A stretch of 36,125 bases of DNA from Gammaproteobacteria bacterium (GTDB lineage: Bacteria > Pseudomonadota > Gammaproteobacteria > Steroidobacterales > Steroidobacteraceae): positions 1 to 36,125 of the forward strand of contig JAOUGW010000006.1 of NCBI GenBank assembly GCA_029865465.1. Reading direction: 5' to 3'. Positions 1 through 8,028 of this stretch are shown one piece after another (within the stretch, counting starts at the first letter, position 1; each line of letters starts with the position of its first letter). The position numbers and the translations under genes are program-made. The notes beneath the pieces were generated by a model. It saw only the letters and a program-made list of their open reading frames with translations, had not been told where the DNA came from and ran no database searches.

Positions 1-1104
1 TGGACCGAGACGCAGAAAGGCATCGTGCTGTCCGCGTTCTTCGTCGGCTACCTGCTGCTGATGGCTGTGACCGGCGCACTCGCGAACCGCTACGGTGGTT
101 GGCTGGTCCTCGGCGTCGCGGTGCTCTGGTGGTCGGCATGGACGGCTCTCACCCCGCCTGCCGCGATGATGTCGCTAGGCGCGCTGATCGCGGCTCGCAT
201 CGCGCTCGGGCTCGGCGAAGCTGCCGTGTTCCCAGCCTCCATGAACATGATCTCGCGCTGGGTGCCGCCGGAGCGCAGGTCGCGCGCGACCGCGCTCATC
301 ATCAGCGCGATCTCGCTCGGAACGGTGTTCGCATTGCCCGCCACGGGCTGGCTGGTGCGCGAATACGGTTGGGCTCTGCCCTTCTACCTGTTCGGGGCCA
401 TCGGACTGGTCTGGTACGCAGCATGGCACTTCCTTGCCCGCGACGACGCTCCTGCGAGTTCGTCGGTAGCGTCGTCGCAGACCGCCCGTCGCGCCATACC
501 GTGGGGGCAGCTGCTGCGGTTGCCGGCCGTATGGGCCATCATCGTGAGCCACTTCGCCAGCAACTGGGGTCTGTATGTCCTGCTCGCGTGGCTGCCGACC
601 TACTTCAAGAGCACGTTCGGCGTCTCGCTTGCCAGCGCCGGCGTCCTGTCCGCCGCACCGTGGCTGGTCAACTTCGTCGCGGCGAACCTGGCCGGCGCGT
701 GGGCGGATCGGTTGCTGCGGGACGGACGCAGCGCCGGCTACGTCCGCAAGCTGATGCAGACCATCGCGCTCGGTGGCAGTGCCGTCTTCGTGTTGCTGCT
801 CACGCAGGCGACGACGCCGCTGGCGGCCGTGCTGATCATGTGCTGCGCGACGGGCACCGCGGCGTGCGCGATGTCGGGCTTCGCCCCGAACTGCTTTGAC
901 ATCGCCCCGAAGTACGCCGACGTCATCTGGGGCATCAGCAACACGTTCGCCACGCTGCCAGGCATCATTGGCATCTACGTCACGGGCTGGCTCGTCGATC
1001 GCACAGGTACGTTCGGCGCGCCGTTCGTGCTCACCGCGGCGGTGTCGCTGTTCGGCGCGGTCTTCTACCTGGTCTTCGGGTCGGGCCGTCGGCACCTCGG
1101 CTGA
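1..1104 (+). CDS. MFS transporter, anion:cation symporter-like (5' end missing)
   Basis: The frame is open from base 1, so the N-terminus lies outside the window; 367 residues remain. It begins WTETQKGIVLSAFFVGYLL, which resembles the end of TM1 and the start of TM2 in ACS-family (SLC17/VGLUT-like) major facilitator proteins. It continues with the LANRYGG loop between TM2 and TM3 and RIALGLGEAAVFPASMNMIS in TM4. About ten hydrophobic segments are visible, with a polar central loop near residues 140-165 that separates the two six-helix halves. The family moves organic anions such as hexuronates or tartrate-like acids with H+ or Na+ across the inner membrane. The substrate cannot be told from sequence. 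It converges on the tRNA operon, and I see no strong terminator between them. Confidence 0.85.
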   Translation, partial: WTETQKGIVLSAFFVGYLLLMAVTGALANRYGGWLVLGVAVLWWSAWTALTPPAAMMSLGALIAARIALGLGEAAVFPASMNMISRWVPPERRSRATALIISAISLGTVFALPATGWLVREYGWALPFYLFGAIGLVWYAAWHFLARDDAPASSSVASSQTARRAIPWGQLLRLPAVWAIIVSHFASNWGLYVLLAWLPTYFKSTFGVSLASAGVLSAAPWLVNFVAANLAGAWADRLLRDGRSAGYVRKLMQTIALGGSAVFVLLLTQATTPLAAVLIMCCATGTAACAMSGFAPNCFDIAPKYADVIWGISNTFATLPGIIGIYVTGWLVDRTGTFGAPFVLTAAVSLFGAVFYLVFGSGRRHLG

Positions 1105-1132
1105 AAGGCGCGGAAGGCGTGCGAGCTTGAAA

Positions 1133-1208
1133 TGGTGGGCCGTGTAGGATTCGAACCTACGACCTACTGATTAAGAGTCAGCAGCTCTACCAACTGAGCT
1201 AACGGCCC
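1133..1208 (-). tRNA. tRNA-Lys (anticodon CTT)
   Basis: The minus strand folds into a full 76-nt cloverleaf. The acceptor stem GGGCCGT pairs with ACGGCCC, the D-arm is present, the anticodon loop CTCTTAA gives anticodon CTT (reads AAG), the T-loop is TTCGAAT, and the 3' CCA is encoded. It is the last of four tRNAs on one strand and is probably cut from a common precursor. Confidence 0.97.
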
Positions 1209-1224
1209 ATCCTGGGATGGTGAG

Positions 1225-1301
1225 TGGGGTGGACGATGGGGCTCGAACCCACGACCGCCGGGACCACAACCCGGAGCTCTACCAGCTGAGCTACGTCCAC
1301 C
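1225..1301 (-). tRNA. tRNA-His (anticodon GTG)
   Basis: The minus strand gives a cloverleaf with acceptor GTGGACG/CGTCCAC and anticodon loop TTGTGGT (anticodon GTG). Discriminator C73 and an encoded CCA are present. The base before position 1 is G, so the extra G-1 that marks tRNA-His is encoded and can pair with C73, as is usual in bacteria. It is third in the Pro-Arg-His-Lys operon. Confidence 0.97.
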
Positions 1302-1360
1302 ATCGTCCGACGGAAAAAATCCAAACCACGATCTCGACAAACCTGCGCCACCCAGCGTGG

Positions 1361-1437
1361 TGGCGCGCCCGGCAGGACTCGAACCTGCGACCCTCGGCTT
1401 AGAAGGCCGATGCTCTATCCGGCTGAGCTACGGGCGC
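1361..1437 (-). tRNA. tRNA-Arg (anticodon TCT)
   Basis: A 77-nt minus-strand cloverleaf has acceptor GCGCCCG/CGGGCGC, discriminator G and an encoded CCA. The anticodon loop CTTCTAA sits on stem TCGGC/GCCGA and gives anticodon TCT, which reads the rare AGA codon. It is second in the tRNA operon. Confidence 0.97.
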
Positions 1438-1465
1438 ATGCAAGCAGCAGATCGCATCATCCGAG

Positions 1466-1542
1466 TGGTCGGGGCAGAGGGATTCGAACCCCCGACCCTC
1501 TGCTCCCAAAGCAGATGCGCTACCAGACTGCGCCATGCCCCG
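1466..1542 (-). tRNA. tRNA-Pro (anticodon TGG)
   Basis: A 77-nt minus-strand cloverleaf has acceptor CGGGGCA/TGCCCCG, discriminator A and an encoded CCA. The anticodon loop TTTGGGA sits on stem TCTGC/GCAGA and gives anticodon TGG. It is first in the operon, about 70 nt downstream of the promoter at 1614-1642. Confidence 0.97.
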
Positions 1543-1613
1543 CCATGCTCGACTGATCGTCGCCAGGCCGCTTCCGACGCTGCCGTCGACCGCGGACCCG
1601 CACGGGAGCGCGA

Positions 1614-1642
1614 ATCATACGGACCGACCCCCACAGCGTCAA
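1614..1642 (-). promoter_or_regulatory. sigma70 promoter of the tRNA operon
   Basis: The minus strand reads TTGACG, then a 17-nt spacer, then TATGAT. Each box has one mismatch to the sigma70 consensus, and the spacing is ideal. A GC-rich stretch follows the -10 box, like the discriminator of stringently controlled stable-RNA promoters. It points straight at the tRNA-Pro gene. Confidence 0.75.
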
Positions 1643-1685
1643 TTTAGGAATGCGTCCGTCGGGTGACGCGCGCCGCTCGGCACCG

Positions 1686-1703
1686 GGGAATCGGGCGATT
1701 CCC
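1686..1703. other. small perfect hairpin downstream of the Hsp20 gene
   Basis: GGGAATC and GATTCCC form a 7-bp perfect inverted repeat around a 4-nt loop, about 50 nt past the Hsp20 stop. There is no T-run on either side, so it is not a standard intrinsic terminator. It may stop transcription weakly or protect the 3' end of the message. Confidence 0.3.
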
Positions 1704-1751
1704 GCGGTACGACCGGCGTTTTCCAGCGCCAGCCACCCGTGCCGGGCGAAC

Positions 1752-2252
1752 TCAGGCCGCTGACGCGACCCCGATTTCCTGCTTAAGCTGCGCGGCCTTT
1801 GGCGCCACGATCTTCAGCAGGCCGTTCCTGAACTTGGCCGTCACCTTGTCGACGTTGATCTCCGCGTCGAACTCGACGCGTCGATAGACGTCGTTGCTGC
1901 TGAACTGCGACCAGGCCACCTTGCCCTTTTCGGCGTGCTCCTCCTTCGTCGCGGCATGGACGATGAGCTCGCGCGGCGTGGCGGACACCGAGACCTCGCC
2001 CGGCTCGAACCCTGCCAGGGCGACCTGCATGACGTATTCCTTGTCGTCCTCGGTCAGTTCGCTCGCGGCCCAGCAGATTTCCCGCTCTGCGGCCAGCCAG
2101 TCGTCGAGCGCATGACCCTCCCCCTCTCCGCGCCCCGAGAACAATGCAAACGCCCGGTCGCGAATTCGGGCCATGACCTTTTCGACGTCCCGGAAGATCG
2201 GCAGCTTGCGATCCTCGGGCTGTTTCACCTTCTGCACTCGTATTTCCTGCAT
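1752..2252 (-). CDS. Hsp20/alpha-crystallin small heat-shock protein with DUF2934-like N-terminus
   Basis: The protein has 166 residues. The C-terminal part (about 70-160) looks like an alpha-crystallin domain: [19 protein letters not shown], then ELIVHA, then the strand-rich [25 protein letters not shown], which matches the conserved A-x-x-x-n-G-v-L region. Such proteins hold unfolding proteins in the cytoplasm without ATP. Residues about 25-60 ([10 protein letters not shown]...[11 protein letters not shown]) resemble the short DUF2934 motif. The start is set at 2252 because GAGGAG lies 6 nt before that ATG; the ATG at 2258 abuts the same site directly. A typical C-terminal I-x-I motif is not evident. 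Confidence 0.85.
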   Translation of the reverse strand: MQEIRVQKVKQPEDRKLPIFRDVEKVMARIRDRAFALFSGRGEGEGHALDDWLAAEREICWAASELTEDDKEYVMQVALAGFEPGEVSVSATPRELIVHAATKEEHAEKGKVAWSQFSSNDVYRRVEFDAEINVDKVTAKFRNGLLKIVAPKAAQLKQEIGVASAA

Positions 2253-2347
2253 TGCCATCTCCTCAGCAGAGTCACCGGAAACTCCTTCCGCCGCGCAAGC
2301 CCGGGCGGACCATGCCCGCCTGCGGGCGACACGGGCCACCAGGAAAA

Positions 2348-2376
2348 AACATATCGAATTGCGCCGGCCGTGAAAA
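2348..2376 (-). promoter_or_regulatory. possible sigma70 promoter of the Hsp20 gene
   Basis: The minus strand reads TTTTCA, a 17-nt spacer, then TATGTT, about 95 nt before the chosen Hsp20 start. Both boxes are imperfect. I found no clear sigma32 pair (CTTGAA ... CCCCAT) in the 240-nt gap shared with folD, which is mildly surprising for a heat-shock gene. Confidence 0.35.
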
Positions 2377-2492
2377 TTCGCACTTATGCCTGCAGCGGAC
2401 GCGTTGCACGGAATGAATCACGCCCGGATGGGCGACACCCGCGGCCGGCTCTGCGAAAACCGAACATCGAAGCGGTTCCCACGAGCGTGCCG

Positions 2493-3365
2493 ATGTCAGC
2501 CACCGAATCCGGCGCCAGAGGCATAGATGGCAAGGCCATCGCCCGCGACATCAAGCGCGAGGTCCGCGTAGCGACCGACCGACTGGCGGCCAGGGGCCTG
2601 CGCCGTCCGGGCCTGGCGGTGATCCTTGTGGGCGACAACCCGGCGTCGCACGTGTACGTCCGCAACAAGCGGCTCGCCTGTGAGGAAAGCGGAATCGTTT
2701 CGTCCAGTCACGACCTGGCGCACTCCACGACCGAGACGGAACTGCTCTCCTTGATCGAGCAACTGAATGCCGACGACACGATCGACGGCATCCTCGTGCA
2801 GGTGCCGCTGCCGGACCACATCGACGAGCGCCACATCATCGAAGCGATCGACCCTGCCAGGGACGTCGACGGCTTTCACCCCTTCAACGTCGGGCGGCTC
2901 ATGCTGCGACACCCGCTGGTCCGGCCCTGCACGCCTTACGGTGTCGTCCGGCTGCTCGAAAAGTCCGGTATTTCCGCCAAGGGCCAGCACTGCGTCGTAG
3001 TTGGTGCGTCGAACATCGTCGGGCGCCCGATGGCACTGGAACTGCTGCTCTCCGGCGCGACCGTCACGGTGTGCCATCGCTTCACGAAGAACCTCGAGCA
3101 GCACGTCGACATGGGCGACATTCTGGTCGCAGCGGTCGGCAAGCCCGGTATCGTGCGGGGCGAATGGGTTAAGGCCGGTGCGGTCGTGATCGACGTCGGC
3201 ATCAATCGCCGGCCGACCGGCAAGCTCGTTGGCGACGTCGAGTTCGAAGTCGCCCGACAGCGCGCGTCCTGCATCACGCCCGTGCCGGGCGGCGTCGGTC
3301 CGATGACCGTCGCGATGCTGATGAAGAACACGCTGGAATCGGCGCTTCAGCGCATCAAGCACTGA
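2493..3365 (+). CDS. folD: bifunctional 5,10-methylene-THF dehydrogenase / methenyl-THF cyclohydrolase
   Basis: FolD interconverts methylene-, methenyl- and 10-formyl-tetrahydrofolate in the cytosol with NADP+, supplying purine and formyl-Met synthesis. The 290-residue length fits the family. Visible marks are [17 protein letters not shown] with the catalytic Tyr and Lys, the [12 protein letters not shown] signature, [23 protein letters not shown], the nucleotide-binding [14 protein letters not shown], and the C-terminal [18 protein letters not shown] signature. The frame stays open far upstream, but similarity to the family begins only after the ATG at 2493. No strong ribosome binding site is visible there, so the start is a little uncertain. 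A two-hairpin element lies between this gene and convergent cysS. Confidence 0.96.
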   Translation: MSATESGARGIDGKAIARDIKREVRVATDRLAARGLRRPGLAVILVGDNPASHVYVRNKRLACEESGIVSSSHDLAHSTTETELLSLIEQLNADDTIDGILVQVPLPDHIDERHIIEAIDPARDVDGFHPFNVGRLMLRHPLVRPCTPYGVVRLLEKSGISAKGQHCVVVGASNIVGRPMALELLLSGATVTVCHRFTKNLEQHVDMGDILVAAVGKPGIVRGEWVKAGAVVIDVGINRRPTGKLVGDVEFEVARQRASCITPVPGGVGPMTVAMLMKNTLESALQRIKH

Positions 3366-3413
3366 CGGAACCCGCTTCAGCGAGAGTTGCCCGTCAGGCT
3401 GGGTGGACTGCTT

Positions 3414-3548
3414 GCGCCGTGCGACCTTTTCCGCCTTGGCGGACCAGTCGCCCAGGCGCCCCGTCTCACAAGCGACCGATCCGGGGCCTTCCCCCGAGCG
3501 CGTATCTGCCTTTCCAAGCTCGGGGGAAGGCCCCGGATCGGTCGCTTG
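3414..3548 (+). repeat. two-hairpin variable-stem element, copy A
   Basis: Module 1 (3414-3459, 46 nt) has outer pairs GCGCC/GGCGC, then GTGCGAC/GTCGCCCA flanks, and an inner hairpin around CCGCC/GGCGG. After 9 nt comes module 2 (3469-3548, 80 nt): two 31-nt arms (3469-3499 and 3518-3548) that are perfect reverse complements around an 18-nt loop region containing TATCTGCCTTTC. The same layout with different stem sequence recurs at 25029-25158 (minus) and 34385-34516 (plus). It lies between the stops of folD and cysS, with module 2 nearer cysS. The function is unknown. It could act as a bidirectional terminator, a structured RNA or a non-autonomous mobile repeat. Confidence 0.85.
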
Positions 3549-3551
3549 CAA

Positions 3552-3606
3552 ACAGCGCGTGTCTGTCTCTTGCGAGCGCGACAGGACGTGCCGGACGGAA
3601 CGCCCG
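3552..3606 (+). repeat. decayed half copy of the module 2 loop and right arm
   Basis: Directly after copy A, GCGCGTGTCTGTCTCTTGCG resembles the conserved loop core, with TGTCTGTCTCTT in place of TGTCTGCCTTTC. It is followed by GACGGAACGCC, which resembles the outer end of other right arms. There is no matching left arm. A cleaner half copy sits in the same relative place beside copy D (34524-34574). Confidence 0.4.
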
Positions 3607-3611
3607 GGCGC

Positions 3612-5081
3612 TCAACCCCGCCGCCAGAGCGTGCGGCCGCCCGGCTGGTCCTCCAACTGCACGCCGCTCGACGCCAGCAGGTCGCGGATCCGGTCCGATT
3701 CCTTGAAGTCCTTCGACTTACGCGCCGCGGCACGCTCGTCGATCAGGCGCTCGATATCGGCGTCGGAGAGCGCTGGCGTTATCGAGCCCGTCCCGGACGC
3801 CTCTATCATGGGGAGTGTCGAACCCCCTGGTCCCTCCCCGGCCGCCGCCATCTTCCTCGCCGCCTGCTTGCGCAGGAACACTTCCGGTTCGCGCCCAAGC
3901 AACCCCAGCCGCGCACCTAGCGCACGCATCTCCGCCGCCAGCCCCGCCGCCTTGTCGAGATCGCCGGCCGCCTTGGCCGTGTTGACCTCGCGCGCAAGCG
4001 CCTGCAGTTCCGACACTGCGATCGGCGTATTGAAATCGTCGTCCATTGCCGCGACGAACCGCTCGGAGGCCTTCGTCGGCGCCTGCAATGCGACGACCGG
4101 CACGCCACGCAGCGACGTGTACAAGCGCTCGAGCGCCGCATCCGCCTGCGCCAGGCTGTCGGGCGTGTAATTGATCGGACCGCGGTACTGGCTGTTCACC
4201 ATGAAGTAGCGCACGACCTCCGGGTCGCGCACCCACTCCAGCACTTCGCGCACCGTGAAGAAGTTGCCCAGCGACTTCGACATCTTCTCGTCGTCGACGC
4301 GCACGAAGCCGTTGTGCATCCAGACGTTCACGAACGGTGAGTCGCAAGCCGCGCAGGTCTGCGCGATCTCGTTCTCGTGGTGCGGGAACTTGAGGTCCAT
4401 GCCGCCGCCGTGGATGTCGAAGTGCGGGCCCAGGATGTCGACCGACATCGCCGAGCACTCGATGTGCCAGCCCGGCCGCCCCGGACCCCACGGCGACTCC
4501 CACGCGGGCTCACCCGCCTTTGCTGCTTTCCACAGCACGAAATCGAGCGGATCGCGCTTGGCCTCGTCGACTTCGATGCGCGCGCCCGCCCGCAGGTCGG
4601 CCAGGCGTTTGCCCGACAGCCGCCCGTACGTCTCGAACTTGGCGACGGCGTAGTACACGTCGCCGTTGCTGGCCGCATAGGCGTAGCCCTTGTCCACCAG
4701 CGTCTGCACCATCGCGACGATCTGCGCGACGAACTCGGTCGCACGCGGCTCGCGATCGCCCAGGCGCACGCCGAGCGCCGCGCAGTCTTCCTGGTAGGCC
4801 TTGATGAAGCGCTCGGTGAGTGCCTGCATCGGCTCGCCGTTGGCTTGCGCGCGCTGGATGATCTTGTCGTCGATGTCCGTGATGTTGCGGACGAACGTGA
4901 CGTCGTAGCCCGATGCCTCGAGATGGCGGCGCACGACGTCGAACACGATCAGCATCCGCGCGTGACCGAGATGGCAGTAGTCGTAGACCGTGATGCCGCA
5001 GACGTACATGCGGACCTTGCCGGGCTCGAGCGGCTTGAAGACTTCCTTGCGGCCCGTCAGCGAGTTGTGGATCTGCAGCAT
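3612..5081 (-). CDS. cysS: cysteinyl-tRNA synthetase
   Basis: This class I synthetase charges tRNA-Cys with cysteine. The 489-residue protein shows [10 protein letters not shown] with zinc-binding Cys28, the HIGH-type motif HLGH at 37-40, the WHIECSAM and HHENEIAQ segments that carry the other zinc ligands, and KMSKSLGNF. The C-terminus ([25 protein letters not shown] ... TLWRRG) is typical. Compared with the E. coli enzyme (about 461 aa), there is an extra Gly/Ser-rich stretch of some 20-25 residues near 400-425. The start at 5081 is chosen because [10 protein letters not shown] matches the family start and GAGGG lies 5-6 nt upstream. Earlier in-frame starts fall inside a palindrome. Confidence 0.96.
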   Translation of the reverse strand: MLQIHNSLTGRKEVFKPLEPGKVRMYVCGITVYDYCHLGHARMLIVFDVVRRHLEASGYDVTFVRNITDIDDKIIQRAQANGEPMQALTERFIKAYQEDCAALGVRLGDREPRATEFVAQIVAMVQTLVDKGYAYAASNGDVYYAVAKFETYGRLSGKRLADLRAGARIEVDEAKRDPLDFVLWKAAKAGEPAWESPWGPGRPGWHIECSAMSVDILGPHFDIHGGGMDLKFPHHENEIAQTCAACDSPFVNVWMHNGFVRVDDEKMSKSLGNFFTVREVLEWVRDPEVVRYFMVNSQYRGPINYTPDSLAQADAALERLYTSLRGVPVVALQAPTKASERFVAAMDDDFNTPIAVSELQALAREVNTAKAAGDLDKAAGLAAEMRALGARLGLLGREPEVFLRKQAARKMAAAGEGPGGSTLPMIEASGTGSITPALSDADIERLIDERAAARKSKDFKESDRIRDLLASSGVQLEDQPGGRTLWRRG

Positions 5082-5096
5082 GTATCCCTCGTAATT

Positions 5097-5136
5097 GGGG
5101 ACGCTCACCTATTTCCAGAAATAGGTGAGCGTCCCC
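5097..5136. repeat. REP-like perfect 18-bp palindrome
   Basis: GGGGACGCTCACCTATTT and its exact reverse complement flank the 4-nt loop CCAG. The sequence resembles REP/BIME palindromes tied to RAYT (Y1 REP) transposases, from memory. It lies between the gltX stop and the cysS ribosome binding site on the minus strand, so the hairpin would form in the message about 15 nt before the cysS start. No transposase is in the window. Confidence 0.8.
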
Positions 5137-5142
5137 TGTTTT

Positions 5143-6564
5143 CTACTTTCCTGCGAGTGCCTGCGCCCGTTCGAGCCGGCCGAGGACACGGGCATTGCCC
5201 ATCAGGCCGACCAGCGGCGCGAGCTCGGGTCCGTGCGTTGCACCGGTCAGCGCGGAGCGCAGCGGCATGAAGAGTCTTGCGCCCTTGCGACCCGTCGCGT
5301 CGGCAATGGCGCGCGTCCAGCCCTTGAAGTCGCCGGCATTCGTGGCGAGCAGGCTGCCGGCGCTGACGAAGAAGTCAGGCCCCGCCTCCGTGATCTGCGC
5401 CTTCGCATCCGCGGACACCGGCACTGAATCGTGGACAACCACGCCTACGAGTTCGTCCACTTCGGCAGGAAACAGGACATTGCCCTTCACCACGGCGACG
5501 AACGCGCTGCGTTCCTCGCCGGCCTGCAGCGCATCGAGGTGCCCGCCGAGCCACTGCTCGATCTGCGCATCGGTCGAATGCGTCACGGCTTCGCGTTGCC
5601 AGTGCCGCAACTGCGCCTCGTCGAAGCGCGCCGCGGAATGGCTGGTGCGAGCGAGGTCGAAGTGCGACGCGAGCTGATCCATCGCGAGCCAGCCGTCGTG
5701 GCCGCAGGCATGACCTAGCCGGATCAGGTAGTTGCAGATCGCATCCGGCAGGTATCCCTGCGCGCGCAGGTCGGTCAGGCTGGCAGCACCCTCGCGCTTC
5801 GACAATGGCGTGCCACTGGGTGCCAGCACGAGCGGCAAGTGACCGTACTCCGGCAGCGGCATGCCAAGGGCTTCGAGCAGCAAGAGCTGGCGCGGGGTGT
5901 TGGCCAGGTGGTCGTCGCCCCTCAATACGAGCGTGATGCCCATCGCGGAGTCGTCCACTGCGTTGCCGAGGAAGAACGACACGCTGCCGTCGGCGCGGCG
6001 GATCACGAAGTCGCCGATGTCGTCGGACTGGAATCGCTGCGGACCGTGGATGCGGTCCACGAATTCCACGGTGCGATGGTCCGGCACGCGGAAGCGGATC
6101 GCCGGCGCCGCGCCGGAGTCGATGCGTCGCTGCACGTCGACCGCACTCAGGCCCGCGCAGGTGCGCGCGTACCGCGGTGGCCTGCCCGAAGCCAGCTGCA
6201 CCTTGCGCGACAATTGCAGTTCTTCGGGCGAACAGAAGCACGGGTACGTCTGGCCACCTGCCTCGAGCTTCGCCAGGGCCTCGGCGTAGATGGAACCGCG
6301 CTCGCTCTGCCGGTAAGGACCGTGCGGGCCGCCCACGCCCGGACCTTCGTCCCAGGTGATGCCCAGCCAGCGGAGGTCATCGAGCTGCCGCTCGAGCAGT
6401 GCGTCCTGGCTGCGGCCGGCATCGGTATCTTCGACGCGCAGCACGAAATGGCCGCCCGACGCGCGCGCAGCCAGCCAGCTGAACAGCGCCGTGCGGGCGT
6501 TGCCCAGGTGCAGCGCGCCCGTGGGGCTCGGCGCGAAACGCGTGATCAGGGCGGTGGCAGGCAT
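5143..6564 (-). CDS. gltX: glutamyl-tRNA synthetase (GltX2-like type)
   Basis: This class I synthetase attaches glutamate to tRNA-Glu, and in some lineages to tRNA-Gln. The 473-residue protein starts RFAPSPTGALHLGNARTALF, with the HIGH-type motif HLGN. It has LRVEDTDAGRS and a YPCFCSPEEL ... RTC segment that resembles the zinc-binding region. DIGDFVIRRADGSVSFFLGN, LRGDDHLANTPRQ and a KMSKS equivalent, PLSKREG, follow. These favour GluRS over GlnRS. It resembles the second GluRS type (GltX2) that I recall from some gammaproteobacteria, and it occupies the place where glnS stands in Pseudomonas (lpxH-ppiB-glnS-cysS-folD). It is followed at 62 nt by cysS on the same strand. Confidence 0.92.
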   Translation of the reverse strand: MPATALITRFAPSPTGALHLGNARTALFSWLAARASGGHFVLRVEDTDAGRSQDALLERQLDDLRWLGITWDEGPGVGGPHGPYRQSERGSIYAEALAKLEAGGQTYPCFCSPEELQLSRKVQLASGRPPRYARTCAGLSAVDVQRRIDSGAAPAIRFRVPDHRTVEFVDRIHGPQRFQSDDIGDFVIRRADGSVSFFLGNAVDDSAMGITLVLRGDDHLANTPRQLLLLEALGMPLPEYGHLPLVLAPSGTPLSKREGAASLTDLRAQGYLPDAICNYLIRLGHACGHDGWLAMDQLASHFDLARTSHSAARFDEAQLRHWQREAVTHSTDAQIEQWLGGHLDALQAGEERSAFVAVVKGNVLFPAEVDELVGVVVHDSVPVSADAKAQITEAGPDFFVSAGSLLATNAGDFKGWTRAIADATGRKGARLFMPLRSALTGATHGPELAPLVGLMGNARVLGRLERAQALAGK

Positions 6565-6673
6565 GGCCGCGCATCTTACCGGATCGGGTGGATCGTCTCC
6601 GCGTCGGACGCTGGCCCGTGGGCCCCGGGACGCTTACCATCCGCGCAGTCCTTGTCGCAGACCGGGTGCCTAG

Positions 6674-7288
6674 ATGTCCTTGAGCATTTCGACGTTCTCG
6701 CGGGTCTTCCTGCCCCTGCTGCTTGCCACGGGGCTGTCCACGCCCGCGTGGTCGCAGGACGCGGTCCCGGCCGGACCGCAGCGGGTCCTTTTCGAGACGA
6801 CGATGGGCACCTTTACGATCGAGGTCGACCCGGTGCGCGCGCCGCTCACCGCCGCGAGTTTCCTGCAATACGCCCGCGACCAGCATTACGACGGCACGAT
6901 CTTCCATCGGGTCATCGGCAACTTCGTGATCCAGGGCGGCGGGTACCTGCCGGACGGCGCCGAGAAACCGGTCCGCGGCGGCGTGCCCAATGAAAGCGGC
7001 AACGGTCTCAGCAATCGGCGGGGCACTGTCGCCCTGGCGCGCACCGGCGACCCGCACAGCGGCACGTCCCAGTTCTACGTCAACGTGGCCGACAACATCG
7101 CGCTCGACCCGTCCCCCTCGCGCTGGGGTTACGCGGTCTTTGGACGCGTGGTCGAAGGCATGGATGTCGTCGACCGGATCGCCAGCGTTGCGACCGGATC
7201 GCGCGTCACGTTCGAGGAAGACACGCCGCTGCAACCGGTCGTCATCACGACGGCCCGCGTCGTCGGCGAGGCTGCCACGCCCAAGTGA
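6674..7288 (+). CDS. periplasmic cyclophilin-type peptidyl-prolyl cis-trans isomerase
   Basis: The 204-residue protein has a signal peptide (about 1-27: basic start, LPLLLATGLSTPAWSQ), so it should act in the periplasm like PpiA. The cyclophilin fold follows, with FHRVIGNFVIQGGG carrying the active-site Arg and Phe/Gln cluster. GTVALARTGDPHSGTSQFYV and GYAVFGRVVEGMDVVDRIA follow. It lacks the Trp-containing cyclosporin-binding loop of eukaryotic cyclophilins, as is common for bacterial forms. Its last codon overlaps the lpxH start, which suggests translational coupling. It is transcribed away from gltX. Confidence 0.93.
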   Translation: MSLSISTFSRVFLPLLLATGLSTPAWSQDAVPAGPQRVLFETTMGTFTIEVDPVRAPLTAASFLQYARDQHYDGTIFHRVIGNFVIQGGGYLPDGAEKPVRGGVPNESGNGLSNRRGTVALARTGDPHSGTSQFYVNVADNIALDPSPSRWGYAVFGRVVEGMDVVDRIASVATGSRVTFEEDTPLQPVVITTARVVGEAATPK

Positions 7289-8028
7289 ACGCCGACCGCC
7301 GCAAGACGTTGCTGATCTCGGACCTGCACCTCGATCCATCAGCACCCGGGATCGCGCGCCAGTTCGTCGACTTCCTGCGCGGCGAGGCGCGCGCAGCACG
7401 CGCGCTCTACATCCTGGGCGACCTGTTCGAAGCCTGGCTCGGCGACGACGATCCCGATCCGGCCGCGCGTGCCATCGTCGCGGAGTTGCGCGCACTGCAC
7501 GATGCGGGTGTACCGACGTATTTCATGCACGGCAACCGCGATTTCCTCATTGGCTCGCGCTTCGCCGCCGAGACCGGCTGCACCCTGCTCGACGATGGCA
7601 CGGTCGTCGATCTGCACGGCGAGCGCGTGCTGCTGATGCACGGCGACGTGCTCTGCACCGCCGACACGAGCTATCAGCGCCTGCGTCGGATCCTGCGCAA
7701 TCCCGTCACCCTGTTCGTGCTGCGACACCTCGGCCTCGAGTCGCGGCGCAAGCTGGGCCGGAAACTGCGGGCGGGCAGCCAGATGCACGTGGGAGCAACC
7801 GCGGCCGCGATCATGGACGTCACGCCGTCCGAAGTCGTGGACTCGCTGCGGCATGCGCGCGTCAGCACACTGGTGCATGGGCACACCCACCGCCCGGCGA
7901 TCCATCTGCTTGAGGTGGACGGCAGGCCGGCGCGCCGCATCGTGCTCGGCGACTGGTACACGCAAGGGAGCGTGCTCGAGTGGCGCGACGATGGCGTGGA
8001 GCTCCGCGCGCTGCCGCGCGGGAAGTGA
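7285..8028 (+). CDS. lpxH: UDP-2,3-diacylglucosamine diphosphatase (lipid A synthesis)
   Basis: LpxH hydrolyses UDP-2,3-diacylglucosamine to lipid X and UMP at the inner face of the cytoplasmic membrane. The 247-residue protein has the calcineurin-like metal motifs in order: SDLHL (13-15), GDLFEAWLGDD, HGNRDFL, LMHGD and HGHTHRP. The start is GTG in a GTGA overlap with the stop of the preceding cyclophilin gene; no in-frame ATG fits better. The stop codon falls inside the first unit of a heptamer repeat array. Confidence 0.95.
   Translation: MNADRRKTLLISDLHLDPSAPGIARQFVDFLRGEARAARALYILGDLFEAWLGDDDPDPAARAIVAELRALHDAGVPTYFMHGNRDFLIGSRFAAETGCTLLDDGTVVDLHGERVLLMHGDVLCTADTSYQRLRRILRNPVTLFVLRHLGLESRRKLGRKLRAGSQMHVGATAAAIMDVTPSEVVDSLRHARVSTLVHGHTHRPAIHLLEVDGRPARRIVLGDWYTQGSVLEWRDDGVELRALPRGK

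Noticed and set aside
1935-2492. Long N-terminal extension of the folD reading frame
   Set aside because: It overlaps the Hsp20 gene on the other strand and has no resemblance to FolD; it is a GC-rich open shadow frame.
3414-3548. Integron attC site
   Set aside because: Paired variable arms recall attC, but the RYYYAAC/GTTRRRY core sites are missing and there is no integrase or cassette array.
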